Source: Papilionanthe hookeriana x Papilionanthe teres (taxonomy: Eukaryota > Streptophyta > Magnoliopsida > Asparagales > Orchidaceae). Taken from it: DNA of 64,000 nt. The notes under the pieces are model-generated. The model was given only the letters and a program-made list of their open reading frames with translations. It did not search any database and was not told the DNA's origin. How positions within the stretch are numbered: position 1 is the stretch's first letter; the number at the start of each line of letters is the position of its first letter. Location: the NCBI GenBank assembly GCA_022702705.1, contig CM040433.1, forward strand, positions 18,732,682 through 18,796,681, written 5' to 3'. The position numbers were made by a program, and so were the translations under genes. This document shows positions 57,421 to 64,000 of this stretch, piece after piece.

Positions 57421-58620
57421 CTCATCGATGATCACCACGCCAGAGGGAGATCTAGTTACTGCCACCATAGAGAGGACTGTATACGCACTGGTGAGGCATG
57501 CATAGTAGAGGAATGCCAACCACACTTGGACAAGATGAAAAGAAGACATGTCAGACAGATTGCTGCAGAGCTTCCTCCAATTCTGTAGGAATTCTATGAG
57601 CCAGAAATGAAACTGGCAGATGCCAGCTCACCTACTATAGAGACTGAGCCAGAGTTTGCTGAGGAGTCTGTGCCTACATGGAATCCGATTGAGGAGATTT
57701 TGACTGGGTGTCCGACTTGCAGCTCGATTTTACCTTGACAGTCGTCAGCTACTGAAGCATTTTTAGAGTGTCAGGATTGTAATGTTTTGCACTTCAAAGA
57801 GTATGGTAAATTTGAGACATATGCAGGTGCCTCAATGCTACTGAGGAGCAGATAGCACGCAGATGTAGAGCCATACGTACTAGGGTATGTTCAGGCGTGG
57901 CAAAAGAAAGGAATTTCAGACTACAAAGGAAGGTTTGTCAACATTCTAGAAGGCTTGGAGCTATACATTAATGTATTCTCAATAAATGATCTACAAAGGA
58001 TTTTGAATTGAGTTTTCAGCCTCAAAGTCTTGGATAGAGCTGGCCATTTAAGGTCAAAGACGTGTTCCGAGCCAAAGAAATGGAAAATAAGAAAGGGCAG
58101 GATCAAGATCCAACGTGGTTACTATTATATCTTCATGAAAAATCGACAAGGAAATCCCCTAGGAATTTTAAACAATGATGAGGTGGATCCGATGCCATCA
58201 AAAATGAAAAAGATAATAAAGAGGATGGTTAAGTGGCACATACTGCCAGCGGATTGTATTCCAAACAGTTGCATTATCAACATATACATGGAGGGGGATT
58301 GCATTCCACTCCATATTGATCACCATAATTTTGTGAGACCTTTCTGCACAATCTCATTCATGAGTGGAAGCAATATCCTGTTTGGACAAGAAATTCAGAT
58401 TGTTGGACCTGGAAAGTTCAGAGGTTCTGTCGAGATCCCACTGCTAGCTGGATCAGTTTTGATATTGAAAGTAAATGGAGCAGACTTGTCCAAGCACTTC
58501 ATACCCGGAGTAGCACAACACCGAGTTTCAGTTACATTTCGTTGGACGAGTGGAGATAAAACTCCATACGGATATGAGTTAGACCCATACTTGGATGGTT
58601 TTCAGCTGTTGGAGCTGTGA
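57421..58620 (+). pseudogene. AlkB-like 2-oxoglutarate/Fe(II) dioxygenase (ALKBH9/10-like) in element E
   Basis: One continuous frame of 400 codons with four stops (57586 TAG, 57736 TGA, 57853 TAG, 58009 TGA) and no frameshift. The last 196 codons are fully open. The N-terminal part has a possible zinc ribbon (CPTC...CQDC). The family core follows: WQKKGISDYKGRFVNILEGL, CSEPKKWKIRKGRIKIQRGY, EVDPMPSKMKKIIKRMVKW, INIYMEGDCIPLHIDHHNF, VRPFCTISFMSGSNILFG and RVSVTFRW. The Fe ligands H and D (HID, 58312-58320), the distal H (58495-58497) and the 2-oxoglutarate Arg are present. Plant ALKBH9/10 proteins remove m6A from RNA. The intronless frame next to integrase suggests capture by the retroelement. 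The stops could all derive from CAG/CGA or TGG. Confidence 0.82.
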
Positions 58621-59463
58621 CATAGCTGTACCTCTAATCACACACAAGGGGACTTATGTCTCGGAGCATAGCTTAGTAGGTTAGCTCGTTCATAGGGTGA
58701 CCTCGGGAACAGACAGTTGCTACTTTTTACCAGTAGATAGCACATGATATGTTTTCAGTTTTTGTTCAGATGCATTACAGATGCTTTGGATGCCTTGCAT
58801 CATATGATTTCAGTGGTACTACATTTTCATATCAAGATAAACAAAGAGCTTGTTCTTCCATTGCAGTTTGTACTTCTAATTGCATTATTGATGAAAAGCC
58901 TTAGGACCATACGTTGGTCCTAATGTAACGAACAAAGAATGATACAAAAGAGAAATTGGAAAATAAATAAGAAATTGAAAGATAAATAAGAAATTGAAAA
59001 ATAAAAGAAACAAAAGAGAGAACTTTTGAATTCGAAAACTCTCTTAATAAAGGAAGAAGTGAAATGAAAAAAAGAAAAGAAAATGAATTCGTCTGCGATC
59101 TCTAGTCCTTCACTCGTTGCATAATTTTGTGTTCCTCACACACCCCACAAATCATGCATTTGCATTTGCACAGTGTGGCTTCCCAAAAATACAAAAATCT
59201 CTTGATCATTCATAAGTTTCCATGATGTCATGACATTTTTTCATAAGTTTCAAATTCTTCATAAATCCTACATACAAATTCTCAACAAATCTTCATAATC
59301 TCTATATGTTTCCACGAATGCTCCTTCAACTTTCCCTAAGTTTCTACCTTTCATTTCCTTAAGTTTTTTCGTATCCATAAATACTAGGATCATTACCCAA
59401 ATTTTGTTTACCCCTCCGTCACCTCTTGAGCTAGATGTGAGTCCTTGAGCTTTCCTTCTCAAT
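58621..59463. other. No gene; A-rich repeats downstream of the AlkB frame
   Basis: Non-coding. A short tandem stretch at about 58950-59010 repeats aaataaataagaaattgaaa. Probably the 3' untranslated part of element E. Confidence 0.45.
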
Positions 59464-60145
59464 GTGCTCAATTTCCAAAAATTTCTGCATCCTTTCCAAG
59501 ATATTTTTCTCCTTCCACGATATTTCAGGGTTAGAGCTTTTTCATCTGATTCCTTCAATTTCCCTAATTTTTGCATCTTTTCTGAGATATTTTCCGCCTT
59601 CCATGATATTTTAAGGTCAGAGCTTCGTCGTCCGATTCTTTCAATTTCCCTAAATTTTCACATCCTATCTGTGATATTTTCCACCTTCCATGATATTTTA
59701 GGGTTGAAGCTTCGTCGTATGATTCCATCAATTTCCTTAAATTTTTCATCCTTTTCGAGATATTTTCCACCATCGACAATATTTTAGAGTCAGAGCTTTG
59801 TCATCTAATTCTTTTAATGTCCCTAAAATTTTGCATCCTTTCTATGATATGTTCTGCCTTCCACGATATTTCAGGGTCAGAGCTTCGTCATCTAATTACT
59901 TCAATTTCCCTAAATTTATGCATCCTATCTGAGATATTTTTCGCCTTCCACAACATTTCAAGTCGGAGATTTGTCGTTCGATTCCTTTTATTTTCCTAAA
60001 TTTTCGCATCCTTTACGCAATATTTTCCGACTTCCACAATATTTCAAGGTTGGAGCTTCGCTGTCCAATTCCTTCAATTTCCCTAAAATTTTGCCCTACT
60101 TCTGATATATTTTTTGCATTCATGATATTTGGAGGTCGGTATCAA
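59464..60145. repeat. ~87-bp tandem repeat array, 7-8 copies
   Basis: Diverged units of about 86-90 bp, each with ttccacgatatttcagg, then cagagcttcgtc, ccttcaatttccctaaa and gcatcctttctgagatattt. Unit starts fall near 59513, 59598, 59684, 59770, 59858, 59948 and 60034. Tandem arrays in this position are known in the 3' region of Tat-lineage elements, so it probably belongs to E. The short frames across it are artefacts of the repeat. Confidence 0.85.
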
Positions 60146-60262
60146 AATTTTGATTCTCATTTTCAAGGCTAGTACCTAAAATTCCAGTTCTCATCCTTCG
60201 AGATTAGTAATTAAATTCTGATTCCATCTTTTCAAGGTCGGTACCCAAATTCCGACACTCCC
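60130..60262. repeat. ~35-bp minisatellite, about four units
   Basis: Units such as ggtcggtatcaaaattttga and ggtcggtacccaaattccga recur near 60134, 60167, 60202 and 60237, directly after the 87-bp array. Confidence 0.7.
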
Positions 60263-61454
60263 CTCTACACTCACTTAAACTCAAAGACTCCCAAAAAATT
60301 AAAATTCTCAATATCAAAACAAAGTAAAAATTTCACAAATTCGAAGTTCCATAAACTCAAATTTTCATAAATTCTATAAAGCTCAAAATCAAATTCAAAC
60401 TTAAAATGTAAATTGAATCCAAAATTCAAATTTGAAATCAAATCAAATCCTAATTCTAATTTCAGTTTCAAATATCAAATCTAATTGAATCGAACGCCTT
60501 CAGTATTTAGAGGCTTGAAATTTATAGCTCCATATTGAAGGTGTTCCACCTACTTTTCCCAGCAAGAGTTCCCAGGTTTGAGGGTTTTTTTTACCAGATA
60601 ATCCCCAACAAACACTTTCTTGTTGAATTCCTACATTTTGTCTTGCATTTTGACTCAGACAGTTTTGTTGGTTTTGTTGATCTCGTCATTCAAAACCAAT
60701 ACGTGCGGTGGCCTTGTCTAGCACACCACACCTATTGAGGGTCCATTTGTTTACCTTACTTTTATTGAGGTCTAACCTTTCTTTAGAATAGCCTAGGGTT
60801 TAGCCATAAGACTTTCCTGGTGACTGTTTTAAAATTCTAGTAATGGAACCCTTACCTCATAGAAATTCAAAACACTTCTTTGCTTCACTTGGAGTTTTCA
60901 AATGCTTAAAGTCTAACACCTAAGTACTTAGGAGGATGAGACGAAGCATTATGAAGCTCAAGAGGAGCTCCCTATAGGATGGTCAAGCCTTAGGCCTCAC
61001 CCTGGGTAGTCTGGTCTGGGCGAGGCTCACACAGACTCACTCCTACTCTACACTAACACTCACTACCTCACAAACGTAAACCAAACATACCAAATTTCCT
61101 CACACTTGCCCCCCATACTCTTTTGGAAACTCATTTGGGTGGTTCCATAAGCTCTTGGCCCTAGCTAGAGTTTGGGTTAAAACCAACACATGGAGGATCT
61201 ATAGTGGGATTTCTCTTGGTCCATGACTATAGTAGGTTGAAATTCTTACGCAACCCCAAATTTACCATAAATTCCAACCTTTTACCCCTTACCCCTAAAC
61301 TTCCCCCAAATTACTAAAATTTCCCTTAAACCTTAATTTTAACCAAAAATCTCAAAATTACCCAAATTCCCAAATTCTGTCCAAACAATCATCCCAAAAC
61401 ATCCCTTACCACTCAAAATACCCAAAAAACCTCAAATTGACCAAAATTTCCAAA
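60263..61454. other. No gene recognised
   Basis: 60270-60480 is low-complexity sequence (caaattcaaa-type). The rest is unremarkable. The 3' LTR of element E might lie here or further right, but no copy was found upstream to confirm it. Confidence 0.45.
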
Positions 61455-62975
61455 ATATTGTCTATGGGAGTTGGTGGTTTAATTGGTTTATTTTGGTTTT
61501 GATATTGGCTTTATATTAAAGTATTTTCATGTTTGACTCACTTGGTTGGTTTGAATTTAGTACAAATGTGTCTAGATATGGGAATTAATTTTGTGATGAA
61601 TTGGCTTGGTTTGATGCTTGATTTGGCTTAGGCTTTGCCACTTGCATATTGTTTTGATGGCTTGAAAACTAGTCGATTTTAAAGATGATTTAAAGAGTTT
61701 CAAATGGGTGATATTGGGTTTAAATTTTTGCGATTGGGAAAGCTAATTTTGGATTATGGTGGTGGGGGAAGAATTGTTTTGTTTCATGGGTTGGTGTTTG
61801 ACTTTCGGGTGAAATGGTTTGAAGGATTGGAGGGTGATCAAATTCTTTTATAGTTAAATTTCATTTCACAAGTGAACACTAACCAAGCCTTAGATCTAGG
61901 TTATTGAGAAATACCTCAATTAGTATGGAGTGATATCCTAACCTCTTCAAACTATTCTTGAGCTCCAATTGAAGATCTTTGAGCTACCTTCATGGTTTTG
62001 ATGCTGACATGCTCGAGTTGATCATGAAGTATGTTAGAAGGTCTGTAATGGGTAGATATTGATGGATGGAGTAATTTTAGAGATTAGGAAAGCTACTCGG
62101 ATAGTTGAAATGGGTAATTAATTGAGGAATTATTAAGATCATATATGTCCTAGTTTTAGGTTAATGAATTAACGAGTAAATTAAAGTTGGATAAGGCTAA
62201 ATATTTTATTGAGGGAATAGCTCAGGGTTTGAGGATGATATAGGTTTGTTTTGGTGTTATTTTGATGTAGATTTAGTAAGTTATCACTAAGATTCAACGC
62301 ACCTCAAAAGGATAAATTGAGTGCTTATTTATAAGAAATGAGGCTAGATTTGAGCATAAGGAGGAGCTTTGGGCACCAATTATTGGTGTTAATATGATTA
62401 AGAATTTGTCATGTGGATGGTCAACATTGGTGGTAGCCAATGGGGAGCTTCTAACTGGACATAAAGGATTTGGTAGCTTCCTTAGTGAGGTGGTTAGGCT
62501 AGCTCAAGTTAGCTCATTGAGGTAATTAAGCTAGTTAGGATAGTTGAAGGGAAGTTTCAATGAGGTTTGGAAAATTGAACGATTCAGTTTCATCTTGATT
62601 GGCAATGGGGGAAATTAGTTTCTTTGGCTTATTTTGGCCTTGATATTTGTTTGATATTATCTCAAAATTGGCTCAAGTTTAGCTCACTATAGTTGGCTAA
62701 GATTGAGTGAAAATGGGTATAGATATAGGCTTCAAGTTAGTGTTGAAGTGTTTTGGCTTGAAACTTGGATCGGCGTAGGCTTTTGCACTTAGAATTATCT
62801 TTGGATGGCTTAAAATTTGGTTAATTTTAAAGAGTAATTCAAGAGTTAAAATTGGTTGAAATTTGGTTCAAAGTTCGCCAATGGGAAGGCGAAGTTTCAG
62901 TGATTGGTGTGGGAAGACTTGGTTTGATTCATGGGTTAGTTGGTGGGTAAATTTTGGGTGAAATTTAGGATTTTT
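61455..62975. repeat. Diverged direct repeat, two ~370-bp units about 1.15 kb apart
   Basis: 61455-61840 and 62607-62975 share a series of phrases in the same order: ttggcttattttgg, atagatataggcttcaag or its relative, ttggcttgaaact, gatggcttgaaaa, attttaaagag and catgggttagttggtg. Both are G/T-rich on the plus strand. Identity is low and no coding is preserved. The origin is unclear. Confidence 0.55.
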
Positions 62976-64000
62976 TGAGTAAAATGGAGTGAGAATTTTT
63001 GAGTGGTTTGAATGATTGAACGGTGATTATAAAGTGATTAAAGATGGGTGTGACTTTGGGTTTGAAAATTGGAAGAAAGTTAATTTTATGGTGGATATGC
63101 TTGTTTGTGGTCTGGGGTGGATTTGAAAGTAAAATTGGATTTGAGGTATAAGTGAGTGGAATGTGAATGCAATTTTATTATTATTATTTTAATTTTGATT
63201 AAAGTTTTAAAATTTTATTACTGATTTATTAGGTGAATTTGATTATTGTTATTTTTTATGAATTTTATTTAATTTTGATTTTAATTGAAAATTTATTTAT
63301 ATTTTATTTTTATTATTATTGGGTCCATTTTATTTCCAATAAAATATTAATTTAAATTATTTTCAATTTTTCATTATGTTTTTATATTGTTTATTTTTTA
63401 GATAATTTTATTTTAGCATGTTTTGAAATAATTTCAAATTTTGGTCACTTTGATTTTTATCACTTTTAAACATTTTTTAATTAATTTTGAAATTTTATGT
63501 GAGTTTTGGATTTTGATGAAATTTTTATGGGGTTAATTCATTCTTTTTTAATTTTTCTTTGATTTGTTATTATTATTTTATTCACCTTTTTAATTTTCTT
63601 TTATTTAGGGATAAATTCAACCATAATTTAAAGTCATAATACACAAGGTGCTCTCTTTGAACCAATGGGTGGATAAAATAGTGTTAAGGCGTTAAATTTA
63701 AGTACGAAACTTAGGGAAGAGGCCACAAAGAAGGCCAAACCAAAAACCTAAGTCTCTATAGTTAAAGGGTAGCTTATGGCATTTCCAAGCCATAAGAACT
63801 TAAATTAAGCTTCAATGAATTCACCTTAATCAACTCAACAAAGTGTTAAGGATCTAAATTTAAGTACATCAAACTATAAGGGGTTAGGATTTGGTTTAAA
63901 ATTATAGCTTGGTGTTTGGTTCCATCACTAGTCCTCTAATAAAGCCTAAGGAAAACCCAAGGCTAAATCCTAAGTTCTAGAGAATGAAAGGAATCAAGAT
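62976..64000. other. No gene recognised at right edge
   Basis: 63170-63640 is extremely T/A-rich low-complexity sequence. 63640-64000 is ordinary composition without a gene, RNA or repeat that I recognise. Confidence 0.45.

Larger units (their letters stand above)
36850..58620 (+). mobile_element. Element E: Tat-lineage Ty3/gypsy retrotransposon split by element B
   Basis: A plus-strand element with gag (to about 38650), protease, reverse transcriptase, RNase H, archaeal-type RNase H and integrase. Integrase is interrupted at 43380 by element B and resumes at 55970. The reading order matches Tat-type elements. After integrase ends (56857) an AlkB-like frame follows on the same strand, and then an 87-bp tandem array, a common 3' feature of this lineage. 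The LTRs were not identified, so the outer limits are uncertain and the 3' end may extend to 60145 or beyond. Confidence 0.8.

Noticed and set aside
59464..59999. ORFs across the 87-bp array
   Set aside because: They repeat the same peptide with the period of the DNA repeat and lie on both strands, so they are artefacts.
60271..60471. 66-residue minus-strand ORF
   Set aside because: Low-complexity Phe/Asn/Leu sequence from caaattcaaa-type DNA.

Overview
This window is a stretch of repeat-rich, AT-rich nuclear DNA from a flowering plant. The evidence is plant-type F-box/FBD/LRR gene copies, a PIF/Harbinger DNA transposon with a Myb/SANT partner gene, and several Ty3/gypsy LTR retrotransposons. 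Some of these are Athila-like, with tRNA-Asp-type primer sites and a plant-specific env-position gene; others are Tat-like, with a second RNase H. I see no convincingly intact host gene. Almost every coding region carries stops or frameshifts. No rRNA, tRNA or CRISPR array was recognised.

Layout. (1) 1-14265 is a decayed tandem array of minus-strand F-box/FBD genes. Copy 0 is a fragment (1-400). Copy 1 (412-2066) has lost its first exon to an Athila-like remnant, element C (2067-4620). Copy 2 (4621-14069) is nearly complete but is split by a 6.8-kb Harbinger element (5543-12328) with a TAA target duplication. Copy 1 preserves the matching unfilled site near 1245. (2) 14303-17229 holds a LINE-type RNase H relic, a roughly 410-bp tandem duplication and featureless AT-rich DNA. 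(3) 17230-30426 is element A, a complete minus-strand Athila-like retrotransposon flanked by TATAT. It has LTRs, a single-frame gag-pol and two consecutive env-position genes. (4) 31940-34690 is element D, a pol-only Tat remnant. (5) 36850-58620 or beyond is element E, a plus-strand Tat-lineage element whose integrase is interrupted by element B (43381-55969), a second Athila-like element. Downstream of E's integrase lies an AlkB-type 2-oxoglutarate/Fe(II) dioxygenase reading frame, followed by an 87-bp tandem array. (6) 60270-64000 is unassigned AT-rich DNA with one diverged direct repeat.

Two observations stand out. First, E appears to carry a captured plant ALKBH9/10-like RNA-demethylase domain. 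It is uninterrupted by introns and keeps its iron and 2-oxoglutarate ligands. Second, elements A and B share an unusual cis-architecture: 36-bp modules made of two dyad-symmetric GC-rich boxes exactly 21 bp apart. These sit in the LTR upstream of the TATA box and again upstream of env-position genes. The box sequence differs between the elements but the geometry is the same, which suggests LTR-like internal promoters for the env-position genes.

All calls come from reading the sequence. No alignment or database search was run.
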